A stretch of 64,000 bases of DNA from Allium sativum. Taxonomy: Eukaryota; Streptophyta; Magnoliopsida; Asparagales; Amaryllidaceae. Below are positions 48,765 to 61,100 of the stretch, one piece after another. A program made the translations under genes and the position numbers. Each line of letters begins with the position of its first letter. The first letter of the stretch is position 1. Where the stretch lies: positions 876,331,199 to 876,395,198 of the forward strand of contig CM060912.1 of the NCBI GenBank assembly GCA_030737875.1, written 5' to 3'. The notes beneath the pieces are model-generated. The model was given only the letters and a program-made list of their open reading frames with translations. It made no database searches and was not told where the DNA came from.

Positions 48765-51700
48765 TGTAACACCCCGTGTATTCTATAACGGTGAAATTCA
48801 CGAATTAAAGTATAATTAATTTCAAATCAAAGAATTAAGGGAAACAGGATACGCCATTGCGTTCGTCTCGGAATTCTGCTTGAGATAGAGTCCGAGTTTG
48901 CGTAAAACGAACTCCGTATGAGGGAGATATGACCTCCGAAAGTTTCAGAATTCAGTTTAAAATTCAAACAGACAGAAACAGTTCAGAAATGAGTTCAAAA
49001 TTCAAAAATCGGACCCAGATTGGGTGGGCGGGAATTTTCCCGCCCAAGGCAACCAGGTCGACTGGGTAGTCGACCTGGGGCACCCAGGTCGACTGGGTAG
49101 TCGACCTGGGGGTCGACTGGGTAGTCGACCTGGGTCACCCAGGTCGACTGGTAGTCGACCTGGGGGTCGACTGGGTAGTCGACCTGGCCCCTGAGCCAGG
49201 TCTAACCCAGCCCCTCCTGGCTGGTCTGGTCTGTGCTTGGCCGAATTTCTGTGCTTTGTCTTGTCACTAGGGCTAGGTGTCAGCTGCTAATTGGTTTCTC
49301 TTTAAAACGAACGGCTAATATTAATCTAAGCTCCATCGACGGCTCTAATCAATTCACAAACTCTATAAAAAGGTCCTAAGACTCCACCTAATTCACACAA
49401 ATAAAAATGAGAATGAGACCGTCATGCTGCTGAAGAAAGACTAGGAGTAGCCGTCAAAATTGAGAGACGATTAGGAGTCGATTCAAAAGCTTAAAGCAAC
49501 GACAATTAAATAAAAACAACGCCTACAACAAAGGATAGCATCTCCAAATTCAGAATTCAGAATCCTGAATTGAAGATTCGTCATACGTTGTAAGTAGAGT
49601 GCTATTCCGATGTGAATGAATAATTGAGTTTTGATTTGTGTAAAATGAGAAATGGAATTGTACTTTATTTGTGGTGATGATAATTCATAATTGTATGTTG
49701 CTATGATTCTAATTATGAATAGATTTGGGACGTTGTGGTATAAGGATGTTAGACCTATTGGATATTTGCAAGTATATGATTCATGTTGAAAGTTAACAAC
49801 TATATGTTTGTGGTAGTTTATTTCAACCAAGTTGAGACTCATGCAAGTATATGATTCACTATTATGCCAACATGATTTTAGATCCATCTATGTATAATTT
49901 TATGATCGTTTTTAGTGTAGTTGGATCCAATTGAGTATTATGATTCATATGAATTTATGTTGGAATTGGCATCATGATTCAAGTGTAAAATCATACTTTT
50001 GTATTAGTGACAAAAGCAAGCATCTTTGTGAACTTGTGTTAATTATATGAACATGACTAGATTACGTTTGGTGTTATGCCTAATTGAAAATATGTTTTAG
50101 GCCTATGTTGTTATCAAAATCATATGATAATATATGTGACACATAATTAAGTTAGATTCACATTTTTAAATGCAAGTTTACATGACTAGATTAAAACCAT
50201 GATTCATGTTAGGTATGTTTCATGTCAACACTATATGCTATTACAATGCAAGTTTACAAGTGCCTAATTTATGTTAATTAGATCATTATGTTGCAAGTTC
50301 ATGCGTTCACACACCCCTTTTGATGTTACTTAGAATATATAAACACCATGTTCTAAGCCTCCCCTTTTTCATGTGGCTAAGTTGGGCTTAAATGTTAAAC
50401 CCAACATATGTTATATTATAGCGAGCGTATAAAACGGGGGTAATGACGTTGGGTTAAAAATATAAAACATATGTGTTGGCATGTTTGACGCATGCCAACG
50501 ACCTTGAGAATATTTAAGTGGTATAAATTAATTTTACCCAATAAAGATGAATTTGAATAATGGGCTGCAAATATTTACGTACAAATAGAAAAGAGACAAA
50601 ATATGTAAACTTAGAAAATACGATGTGTTTAACCCGAGGTTGGATTGAGTTGTGACATAAACCTGCCCGGACCCGCCCGGCTGTCCAGTAGTCACAACAA
50701 TACCTATCCAATGTGGGTGGTTAAACACTGAGCCCAATAAAGACCCGAGGTTAGACTGAGTTGTGACGTAAGACTGCCCGGACCCAACCAGCAACAGGCA
50801 GTCACAACAATACCTGTCTAATGTAAGTGGTTGAGGCTTTAATAAGACAATTAAGGCTGAGTCAGGATTGATAGGATTAAGTAAATTGAATTAATACTTA
50901 ATTAAATTAAACATGCTAAACTATACAGACTGATTGGGGATTAGGTTTATACAGAACACTTACCCAACTTAGCATGTTGGCTAGAAATAGAAAACCTAGT
51001 AGCGGGGGACCCTTTTCAGCAGTAACCCTACAAGGTGTATCAGGATACCCTGAACTAGGCAGGGTGGGGCACGATTACTGGGCTGACTGTAAGAGGTCAA
51101 ATCGACGGCGGTGGTGCAGCAGTGTAGGTTCTAACGGGGTGCGGGCGTGCACACACTCTGGCGCAGAAAAATTAGGCACTGGGCACCAGTAGTATACATG
51201 TGCATTCTAGAATTGTGTCGGGCCGCCACCATGGGACTTGATACACCCCATGGTGGGACCAGCATAGGTAGCTACAACATCGGGGGCCGTAAGACACATG
51301 TAACTATGCGAGTAGGAGCCGATCATTAGAATGGATCACTTCACCCTGATTTTGGGGTGCCTATTGGGAACTAGTTTATAGGGGTGCAGAGATTAATATG
51401 GGGTATTATAGTACCTTCGACTCTAGACAAGTTAACTTAGTTTATGGTGTTTCGCCATTTCCAGTTTGTGCTTATCATGCTCATTTCTTTATTCATAGAC
51501 TGAATAGTCCTAGACTTACTCAGGCTTTATGTCTGACTCTACTTTTCTTTCGTCTTCTTTTCTTTCGTCCCCCCCTCCCCCAGGTCCACAGGGAGGGAAT
51601 ACCGCAACTTGACCAGTTTTCACATCCAGCTTGAAGAGAAAGAATGTATTGCTTGGATCTCTTTCGTTTTGGACTATGGCTTTGGATAGCAATTATTGGG

Positions 51701-51972
51701 ACTTATGCAGTTTACTTATGTTTTTATGCTTCTTTAAGTTATGAAATCAAGACAGTTATGAAAATGTAATGTTTTCGGAAGTATTGTAATAAAATTATGG
51801 TATGGTTTGTGTAACACGTATTTTGATGAAATAAAAGTTGTTGTTGTTTTCCACTGTTCAAAAATATGTGTATTTATATCTGTCTTGTGTATCTGTGACT
51901 TATACTTATAAACCTCTATCAAAATTAGGGCATTCCCTTTGAGAGTGACCCTAACGGAGGTAGGGTGTTTCA
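48765..51972 (+). repeat. 3' LTR of element T
   Basis: 3208 bp, TG...CA, same features as the 5' LTR in the same order, with the GTCGAC cluster expanded (49053-49188) and the TATA box at 49364. The minus-strand ORFs at 49483-49887 and 50534-50794 mirror 41127-41531 and 42219-42437 and are not supported as genes. Confidence 0.93.
49053..49188. repeat. GTCGAC palindrome array, 3' LTR of T
   Basis: Five units and ten GTCGAC sites, against five sites in the 5' LTR. The extra ~74 bp accounts for nearly all of the 76-bp difference in LTR length. Confidence 0.9.
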
Positions 51973-51977
51973 CATAC
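51973..51977. repeat. Target-site duplication of element T, right
   Basis: catac after the CA end at 51972; LTR E-left resumes with tagcttcaaaaattatg. Confidence 0.95.
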
Positions 51978-52457
51978 TAGCTTCAAAAATTATGTAATTT
52001 TAAACCTAGCAATAACTTCACATCCCGGATCCAACAAAAGTGGTTTCAACGAATTCTGAGGTCGTTTGCAAAATGTCTATTTTCACGGGCGATATAAATT
52101 CTATAGCGACCCTTCTGAAAATTCATTTGGCCATAACTTTTGACTCCCGCTACGAAACTTCGATTTTTTAGATTCGCTAGAAAGATGTTAACTAACAGAT
52201 TTAAATATTTTTGGTTTCACTAAAATCCGTTTTATTTTGCACCCGGTACAGTCAATCAAATTTTGAATTCAAATTTCGAAACTACCGCGCCATTTCAGGC
52301 CATGTTTATAATTCAAATTAATTATATTCATTTTCAATATCGATTCAACCACACTTTCCATCGCTATTATTTAAAATATTTATTTTAAATACTTAAAATT
52401 CACTAAAATAGCCAATTTAAAAAATTTAAACTGGTTCAGATTTTCCGGGTTGTTACA

Positions 52458-52471
52458 ATCTCCCCCCACTT
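52458..52471 (-). other. Polypurine tract of element E
   Basis: Minus-strand aagtggggggagat abutting the 3' LTR at 52457. Confidence 0.9.
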
Positions 52472-53706
52472 AAAACTTTTCGTCACCGAAAAGGAACAAA
52501 GTCGAAAGTGGTTTGATTAACTAACTCTACTTTCAATCTGGCTTCCATTCTCCAACTTTTCAGTTTCTGAGAATTTTCAAATTCTTTAAAAATTTGGCTA
52601 ACACCCGGAATTTTTGAAAAATTTCGCCATAACCTCCTTTGTACGGGGAGGGGTTTGGAAATTTATTGGGCCGTATTAGGTACCCAATAAATCCTATAAA
52701 GCGTACACATATTTATAGTGATATATTCTGGTGTTTATAGGGTAGCGTGTATAGATAATAACTTCAGAGAATAAATTCTCGTCACCCTGTCAAAGCCTGA
52801 GGGAGTGTGTATTTTTAATTGCTCCAAAGAATAAATTCTCGTCACCTCGTCCCGTATGGGAAATAAATAATCCATGTGCCGTATCTAATGACAAGAGAGA
52901 CGTGATTATTGTCAATTCCAGACCCGTGTGGGGTTTTATTATTCTGGCAATTTATCTTTACAATTTTATATGGTTCATGTCAATCATTAGTTCAACTTGT
53001 AATATATAGTCCATATCTGTCATCAGTTCAACCTGTAATATATATAGTCATTGCCATACAAGCCTCTCGCTCGTATGGTAAATCTTCCACCTCGTCACAC
53101 AAGCTCCAATTGCTTATGTGGTATATGATGAAGTATGCTATCTTCAAGAAGTATGCCCTCTTCAAGAAGTATTTCATGTAGTGTAGTTCAAAATTAATTG
53201 TTACTATCCTATGGCGACATTTATTAATTACACGCAGAATAACCTGCACTCCGCATCCAATGGCATTCACAGGAGTTGATATAATAATAAAATTGCGTAG
53301 CCAACTCATTAAGGCTTACATATTTGTCGGGCACGCAAATAATTTCTTTACTCAACAGCTAATCCATTTACCTGTTCAAACATATATAATGCACATGTAT
53401 ATAGTTTTATCTATTTTTAACTCAGTTCAATGTGTGATTTAATCGAATAAATTCTACAATTCATTCTCTTATTAATTAAATTAACTATTGTTCTTAATAA
53501 TTTAATTAATCAAATCTACTATCACACAACACAAACATCAATCAACTTTATTTTTAACATTTCAAAAATGTACTAATCAATTCATATACTCTTTTAAAAT
53601 CATTCAGACTATAGAGTTAAAGGTGCACATCCATGGAAAGAAAATAACAACAGAGCAGAGAACTAAATGGTAATGCAAAGTATGGTAAATGTACCTTGCA
53701 CCGGAG
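52472..53706 (-). other. 3' untranslated region of element E
   Basis: Non-coding, about 1.2 kb. Its first ~1 kb (on the plus strand, to about 53470) is collinear with 10725 to about 11720 in the LARD element A, including the cctcctttgtacggggag phrase and two 'gagaataaattctcgtcacc' type copies. It therefore links the two elements as one family at their internal ends. Confidence 0.8.
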
Positions 53707-56700
53707 TCAATCAGAGATATCCACTCGACACCTAGAATAAGCTTTCTGAATGCTCTCCTCAGTTTCCCAAGTACAATCTCGCGGATCTCCACTCCATTGC
53801 ACTTTGACTAAGTGAACCTTCTTGTTCCTCAGTTCTTTGGTTTCTTTGCCAATGATCTTTAGCGGCTTTCTTCTCATAGCCAACTCTGGTGTAATTTTAA
53901 TATCCTGTTGGGCGGCTTCTTCCACAATGAGATCTGGATCATGCACATGCTTTCGCAGTTGAGATACGTGAAATACGTCATGCACTCCAGGCAACCAATC
54001 AGGTAATTGAACCCTATATGCGAGAGTTCCAATCCGTTCTAGAATAGGAAACGAACCAATGAATTTGGGTGCCAATTTCCCTGTTTTACCGAATCGGATG
54101 ACTCCTCTCATCGGAGATACTTTCAAATATACATAGTCGCCAACAGCAAATGATATATCTCTTCTTCTCTTATCTGCATAGCTTTTCTGTTGGCTTTGGG
54201 CGGCTAATAATCGTTTCTTAACGAAATCGACTTTGTCTGCAGCATCGCGAATCATATCAGGCCCCAATACAAGTCTGTTACTAGGTTCAACCCAACAAGT
54301 AGGGGATCGACACGGTCTACCATATAATACTTCGAATGGAGACATTTTCAAGCTCGCCTGGTAGCTGTTGTTATATGAGAATTCGGCCAAATGTAAGTGG
54401 TCCTCCCATGATCCACCAAAATCAATAATACACGCCCGCAATAGATCTTCTAGAATACGATTCACCCTCTCAGTCTGACCATCTGTTTGAGGATTCTAAG
54501 CGGTGCTCAGGTTCAGTTTCGTTCCCAATTCTGCTTGGAATGCTTCCCATAATTTACTGGTAAAAATCGGGTCACGATCACTAACGATGCTCATAGGAAC
54601 TCCGTGCAGTCTAACTATTTCCTTAAAATATATCTGCGCCAGACTCTGAGCAGTTCTGTTCGATCTGACAGGTATGAAATGGGCGGTCTTCGTGAAACGA
54701 TCTACGATCACCCAAATACTGTCATTTCCCTTCCTGGTTCTGGGCAAATCATCAATGAAATCCATATAAATCTGTTCCTATTTTCCACCTGGCACCTCTA
54801 AAGGTTGCAACAATCCAGCGAGTTTCTGCTGATCGCTTTTGGCTTGCTGACGGGTGGGACACCGGCTAACATATATAGAGATATCTCTTTTCATTGCCTT
54901 CCACCAGAAAGTTCGCTTGAGGTCATTATACATTTTGCTAACCCCTGGGTGGATACTCAGCTTGGACTTGTGGCATTTATCATGAACTTCTCTTTTCAGC
55001 TCAGAGACGTCGGGAACACAAATCCTTCCTTTTAATCTAAGAATTCCCTCGTTATCCACTTGGAAACTGGATGCATCGCCTTTTTGAATTCTTTTGATCA
55101 TCTCCTTAATAAAATTATCGTCTTTCTGTAGAAATAGATCTTGTCAATCAAGGAAGTCGTAACGATAAAGCTGGTGATTATTACATTCTTGCTACTCAAC
55201 GCATTAGCTACAACATTGGCTTTCCCTGGAGTGTACAAAATCTCAAAATCGTACGCTGCAAGAAATTCTAGCCAACGCTGCTGTCTCAGATTCAATCCTT
55301 CTGGGTGAACAAATATTTCGATGACTGATGGTCCGTATACAGTTCGAATTTCTCACCCAAAAGGTAGTGCCTCTAGATTTTCAAGGCGAATACGATGGCT
55401 AACATCTCAAGATCATGAGTCACATAGTTCTTCTCATGTGGTATCAGCTGACGGCTAGCATAAGCAATCACTTGACCTCTTTGCATTAACATTGCACCAA
55501 GGCGCTCTCAAGAAGCGTCAGTCCAGACTTTCAAGTCCTCGTTGCCATCTATTATTGTTAACACTGGTGTAGTTGTCAGTTTCAGCTTCAGCTCTTGGAA
55601 AGCTTCCTCACATACCGGAGTCCAATTGAATCTCGAATGTTTCATCGTCAGTTTCGTTAAAGAACTAGATGTCTTCGCGAAATCCTTAATGAATTTCCGA
55701 TAATAACTGGCTAACCCGAGAAAACCTCTGACTTCTGTGGGCGTACGAGGCTGTTTCCAATTCTGAATAGCAGTGATTTTACTGGGATCCACTGAAATTC
55801 ATTCTTTTGACACGACATGGCCAAAAAATTTGACTTCTTCTTGCCAGAATATACATTTGGAAAACTTTGCTTTCAACACATTTTTTCTAAGAATTTCTAA
55901 CACTTGTTCCAAATGTTCCTCGTGCTCGCTTTCTGACTTAGAGAAGATAAGGATATCATCAATGAAAACCAGAACAAATTTATTCAATACTCCTCTGAAT
56001 ACTATGTTCATTAGATCGACGAAATAGGCTAGAGCGTTTCATAAGCCGAACGGGATTACTAACCACTCGTAGAATAAGTCTGGGCCTCTGAATGTTGTCA
56101 AAGGAACACACTCCTCGACGATACGTAGTTGATGGAAACTTGTAGCTAGGTCCATTCGTGAAAACACTTGTGCGTCGTTCAATCAATCTAACAAATCATC
56201 AATCCGCGGCAATGGTTATTTGTTTTTCAATGTCTGCTTATTCAAGACGCGATAATCTACACATAGTCTGAGAGTACCATCTGACTTCGGGACAAATACC
56301 ACTACTGCCCCCCAATCCGAAAAGCTTGGCCTGATTAGACCCTTCCATACAAGCTGTCTAGTTTGATTGTCTAACTCTTCTTTTTCCTTCAAGGTCATTC
56401 TTCGAATAGCGTGAACTACTGGCCTTGCATTCGGAACTAAAGAGATTTTGAAATCAATTTCTCTCTGCGGAGGTAAGCTAACGACTTCTTCGAACACATC
56501 CGCATAGTTCTTAAAAACTGGGATATCTGTAATGTCGACCTGAATATTCTCTGTAACGGGAGGAACAGGTTCTATTTGAGCAGGATAAATATCTAACCCT
56601 GCCCAGAAGTCTTTTCTGTCAGAATTCGAACCTTCACATGGAATGGTTATATAATTTCCTGATTTGATTTTCGCCCTTACGACTCTGTCGGCGCATTTAA

Positions 56701-56991
56701 CCTCAGCTTCATACTAGGTTAACCAATCCATTCCCAGAATCAGATCAAACTCTGTAAAATTCATGACGATCGCAGTAGTAGGGAATCGGTAGCAGGAAAA
56801 AGAAACTGAAACCCCACAAACCCAACTAAGATCGACAGAACCCCCAACCGGATTATGAACAGTCATGGGTTCTCTGAGCTTTTTCATATTCAAGTCTAAT
56901 TTCTTAACCGCATTCTTTGCAACAACGCTTCGCGACGCGCCTGTATCAAACAGTACTTTAACTGGAATGTTTTTTACATTAAGCGTGCCTT
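53707..56991 (-). pseudogene. pol: pol of element E: protease, RT, RNase H, integrase, chromodomain (decayed)
   Basis: Read on the minus strand: protease motif FDTGAS (DTG codons 56947-56939); RT start [17 protein letters not shown] near 56500 and LCVDY near 56245; RT active site FIDDILIF near 55960; RNase H TDAS near 55515 and the YTPGKANVVANALS stretch near 55230; integrase zinc finger 54980-54860, whose last Cys is Arg (CPTR); DFIDDLPR (54762) and IVSDRDPIF (about 54575) with the catalytic Asp residues; the Glu region ahead of 54465; chromodomain-like VKVQWSGDPRDCTWE near 53800. Stops seen at 56716, 56218, 56185, 56041, 55801, 55510, near 54777 and at 54498; the frame also changes about three times (gag to PR, within RNase H, before integrase). 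Clearly inactive. Confidence 0.92.
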
Positions 56992-57924
56992 CTAAAACAT
57001 CTGGCCGGATGAGAATCCAGGAACTTCTGCTACTTTATTTACCTGTACCATTCCTGATAGTCGGCAATTTTTTGAAATGTGACTAACTTGGTGGCACTTA
57101 TGGCATCCCCGACCCTCTCGAACCTTCTTACTGGACTTAGACCTGTCCTTCTTTCGACTGCTCGAAGATTCACAGTTCCTCATCAAATGCCCTTGCTTAT
57201 TACACTTTAAACATACGACTGCTTTAACCTTTTTTTGATCGACTCTAGGCTTCTTTCTGAACTCTGACTTCGTACTGGCCTCAAGCTGTGTACTTGTCTC
57301 TGGGCTATCATTTTCGAGTTTCCTTTTGTTGCTAAAACTGACTTCCTCTTCATCGACAAAAAGGCCTCGCCTATCTAGATCTTCATACTGATAAGCCATG
57401 TATATCATTTCAGAAAGGGGGAGCTTCACATGCCCCATTACACTATTCTGGTATCTTCTTTGTAGACCATTAATAAACCTCATATTCTTCTTCTTTGGAT
57501 CTTGAATTAGATGAGGGGCAAAATGAGAAAGTTCATTGAATTTATTATGATATTCTGGGATGTTCATATCTCCTTGTATCAAATAGTAGAATTCATCACA
57601 TAACCGCTCAGTTGCTTTTGGAGGAGTAAATTTTTCACTGAAAAGCTCTTTGAATCTAACCCAGGTGATATCACCTTCTGGATTATCTTTAACAATTAAA
57701 TCCCACCAGAACAAAGCTTCATCTTTGAGTGCCCAAGATGCCAGTAATCTTTTCTGATCATCCCTCAGCTTTAATCTTTCAAAGATTTTCTCCATATAAC
57801 GAATCCAATCTTGTGTTTTAGCAATAGATGCTTCGCCAAAGAATAGTGCTCCACCCAGATTTCTATATTTCATAAATAGAGCTTCTATACCTGGTTCAGC
57901 ATTCCTTCTGTTCCTGGCACTCAT
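56992..57924 (-). CDS. gag: Gag polyprotein of element E (intact frame)
   Basis: 310-residue capsid/nucleocapsid protein that would form the virus-like particle and bind element RNA. ATG at 57924 is the first in this frame downstream of the leader. Retrotransposon gag domain at about 50-155 (core WALKDEALFWWDLIV, then FKELFSEKFTP and the IPEYHNKFNEL stretch). It has a basic Ser/Lys-rich linker and two CCHC knuckles: CLKCNKQGHLMRNC (about 238-251) and CHKCHQVSHISKNC (about 274-287); the second lacks the usual Gly before His. It ends in another frame from protease, so here gag and pol are separated by a shift. The frame is undamaged although pol carries many lesions. Whether it is expressed is unknown. 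Confidence 0.9.
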   Translation of the reverse strand: MSARNRRNAEPGIEALFMKYRNLGGALFFGEASIAKTQDWIRYMEKIFERLKLRDDQKRLLASWALKDEALFWWDLIVKDNPEGDITWVRFKELFSEKFTPPKATERLCDEFYYLIQGDMNIPEYHNKFNELSHFAPHLIQDPKKKNMRFINGLQRRYQNSVMGHVKLPLSEMIYMAYQYEDLDRRGLFVDEEEVSFSNKRKLENDSPETSTQLEASTKSEFRKKPRVDQKKVKAVVCLKCNKQGHLMRNCESSSSRKKDRSKSSKKVREGRGCHKCHQVSHISKNCRLSGMVQVNKVAEVPGFSSGQMF

Positions 57925-58161
57925 TTTCTAGTACTTCTGTAAATAGCAGACCAAGTGTCAGGTCAACAGAAAAGATATTGTAAAGTATAGAAACAAATAC
58001 CTGAATGTAAATGTGTCTATTGAGGTGTATTTCATTCTGCTATACTCATACTAGGATATTACTGATCCTATCTGTAATGATTTACTCGTCCTTGAACACT
58101 ACTGGTTCTATTTCGGACGAGTTCGTTAATATGTTATATTCCAGAACTAAGCTTAACCAAA
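57925..58161 (-). other. Leader between primer site and gag of element E
   Basis: 237 bp. 58030-58160 matches 11880-12014 of element A (catactaggatatt, ctgatcctatctgtaatga). No ORF. Confidence 0.75.
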
Positions 58162-58173
58162 GCTCTGATACCA
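58162..58173 (-). other. Primer-binding site of element E
   Basis: Plus strand gctctgatacca; minus strand TGGTATCAGAGC, an exact initiator-Met tRNA match, 4 bp from the 5' LTR. Confidence 0.93.
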
Positions 58174-58177
58174 CGTT

Positions 58178-61100
58178 TGTGACGGCCCCATTCCCGATAA
58201 GACGGTGGTAAGTGTAATCTTTGGAATATAACACATAAACAGATAACAGCAGAACAGAAATAAATAAACACACCAGATAATATACAATAGAATACACTGG
58301 ATAAATATAATCATCAGAGTTACACAGTATATAGGATCATACTTAGTACAAAATATAGTTCAGCTATAAATAAATGTCTACTGCGGAAAAGAAAACATAA
58401 TATGTACAACATGAGCTGAACAGCATAAAAAGAGATAAATGATAGAATCCTTCTTCAGCTCCAGCTATCCAGAAAGAGCTTGCTAAAACCTGAATACAAG
58501 GCTGCCCGTGTAGAAATATGGGCACCCGAGTTTGCAAGTGAAACAAACTACGAGTCAGTCATGGGACTGGTATGAGAAATCTACTTAACACATTTTCAAA
58601 TATGGCTAATCACAGGACCACGCCACTTTCGTGGAACGGGTTTACTCCATTGGATTACCAGTGCTTTAAAATAAATAATTCTTTTAAACATCGCAATGCT
58701 TTTTATAAAAATGAAGCCATTATAAGACTCAGTTCCCATCACATAATGCAACACACACCAGAGGATAGAATTTTACCTTATAATGGCCAAAATATGCTTG
58801 GTACGAGCAAAACAAATCATTTGATATTATTGCTAGTGTATATATGTTTCAAAAACAATTTCAATCATAACTATCAATCATAGGCGACATTAATGCCCTA
58901 TACCACTATGTCGCCATATATAGGTTTACAATCAAAACCGCACGATGTCGTATTTGGAAATTGGATTTCTTTCATGAACCGAGGCAAGGGATCGTCCTCA
59001 CCGCTTTGAGACAATCTAGCCTACCATGTCTCAGGACCCAGACTCAGGTGGGCCCTTGGATCGACAGGGCCGGTCCACCGATGTGGATTAAAATTCCTGA
59101 ACACTGCGTTTCCCCACCCTATGGGGTGTAAACTGGTCATTTCTGACCACACCATCGGCTCCGGAGAAACCGAAGCAAACTGAGGCCTCGCTTTCCATCA
59201 TCCACATAAGTAAAATACCCGGGCGTGTAAAACCCAAAGCACCACTCCTAGCTAGAAAGAAACGCATGTCCTCCCTGATGTCCGTCTCCCGTTTCTGGCT
59301 CATACCGGGGTGTGAGGCTCGCGAGACAACGCTATACACAAAGCTACGCCACACAGGCCGTGCTTTGATCATCAACCACAAGACTTTGCTTTTCAACAGA
59401 AGCCTTAATCTTCTGCCACTTAGGCGTGCCACACAGGCAATTCACACCGTGCGACTGATTTCTATCGATATATAACCTCTGGGCTCGTACGTCTCAGAGA
59501 AGGGCGTTAAGCAAGAGAGTAGATTCTCCGCCGCCAAACAGATATATATTTAATAGAGATCAATCAGCACAGAACAAAATCCAATGTCAGACACACAGTC
59601 CATTTACACGTTCGTTCTGGGTCCGAACGAAACCGGAGGCACTCAATACCTCGCACATCCGTACAATCAACAAGTACGTCCGGGTGGCTACTACTTCAAC
59701 CCCGTCAAGGTAGCTACTCCTATCAAGAGCATCAGTAGCACCCCTCCATTCGATGTGAAGATCATCGGTCTTGCACCGTCTTCATATCTTCGACTTTCAA
59801 TCGTCGATCAATTATTTGAAATGAGAATTAACTCGGCCTTTTCAAATAATTCACGTATATTTAGAATTTCAAATCAATTCATTTCAATGGTTAAATTATT
59901 CGATATCACTAATTCTGTTCTTTAGTGTAATTTTCACGCCAAACACATTCAACCATCAATATCACATAAACCGAGCAAATTCAGTTTATTTCCATTCCAT
60001 ATCGTTTATAATATTTTATCACGATTTATCGCTATTTTTATTTATTTAAAAATAGCTAATTTATTCAAACAACGCTTCAAGCCATAATGCGGCCATGGCG
60101 CGGTTTTTCTCCAGATTTGATTTACACATATCTGAAAATCTAACCATTGGATCTTCACAAAATTTATATCATTAGAAAGATCTTTTCAAAACGAATCCAA
60201 GGTTTCAGTTTTGGGAAAATTCGATGGTCGGATCTCCCGCACTAATCGTTTGAAGTTACGATTTCAAAATACGAACTGCAGCATCGTTATTCGATTTAAT
60301 TTAATTATATATATATATATATATATATAATCGATTCTGGCGCTATTTTCCTTCAGATTCGAATTATACATTCCAGACAATCCAACAGTTGGATCCTTAC
60401 AAAGTTGGTGCCGTTGGAAAGGTATTTCCAAGGCGAACCCGACGGTTGTGGTTTCGGGAAAATACGATGGTCGGATCTCCCGCACTAATCGATTGAAATC
60501 ACGGTTTCAAAACACGAGCTGTAGCTTCGTTATTCACTATATTTTGATTATATTTATATAAATATATATAAATATAATTCTTTCATCGATTTCAAAACCC
60601 TATCCACTTTATAGATTTTATAAAAATGACATTTTTATCCAACAGACATTTATTTCAACACTTCACTATTTTCAACAATTCATGTATATAATAAAAATAT
60701 GATTTTTATTGTAAAACAATTTATTACAAAACACGACTATTTTATATAGTTTATATAGATGATAAAAATATGATTTTTATTATAAAACAATTTATTTCAA
60801 AACACAACTATTTTTCAACACATGAATTTCTATTCAACACAGGAATATAGTTTCAACACATGAAAATAATTCTAACACATGAATATTATTGAAAATTTCA
60901 GCAGGAACGGCAGGGTAGTTAAAACCGGGACCGTATCGAAGTACGGCTCCTCGCTCTACCTTAAAACCTTGCAGTTTTTTACAATGGGGATTCATGCATC
61001 TAGTTCGCACGCAGGCGGCATGTTTTATTTTCATTTCCACAATCTATTCTAATTTTGTTTTCAACCACAGATGGGTATTTTTCAACCACAATCAATCAAT

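Larger units (their letters stand above)
40480..51972 (+). mobile_element. Element T, Ty3/gypsy chromovirus nested in element E
   Basis: 11,493 bp, plus strand: 5' LTR 40480-43611, primer site, gag, protease, RT-RNase H-integrase-chromodomain, polypurine tract, 3' LTR 48765-51972. Termini are TG...CA and the TSD is catac. The LTRs are very alike by eye; almost all of their length difference (3132 v 3208 bp) is in one palindromic array, so the insertion is relatively young. Long LTRs, the TGTAACACCCC start and the C-terminal chromodomain suggest the Tekay/Del lineage. Coding is interrupted in gag and protease. Confidence 0.95.
36289..52457 (-). repeat. LTR E-left (3' LTR), interrupted by element T
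   Basis: 36289-40479 and 51978-52457, together 4671 bp, against 4677 bp for the right LTR. It carries the hairpin block (for example CCAC-TTTC-GTGG at 36717-36728), although about 16 bp just before that hairpin are missing relative to the right LTR. It has a GC island at about 39730-40060 and only a short version of the array that is expanded in A. Confidence 0.9.

Noticed and set aside
52909..53442. Short ORFs on both strands beside the pol of E
   Set aside because: They lie in the 3' UTR shared with the non-coding element A; the corresponding ORFs there differ.
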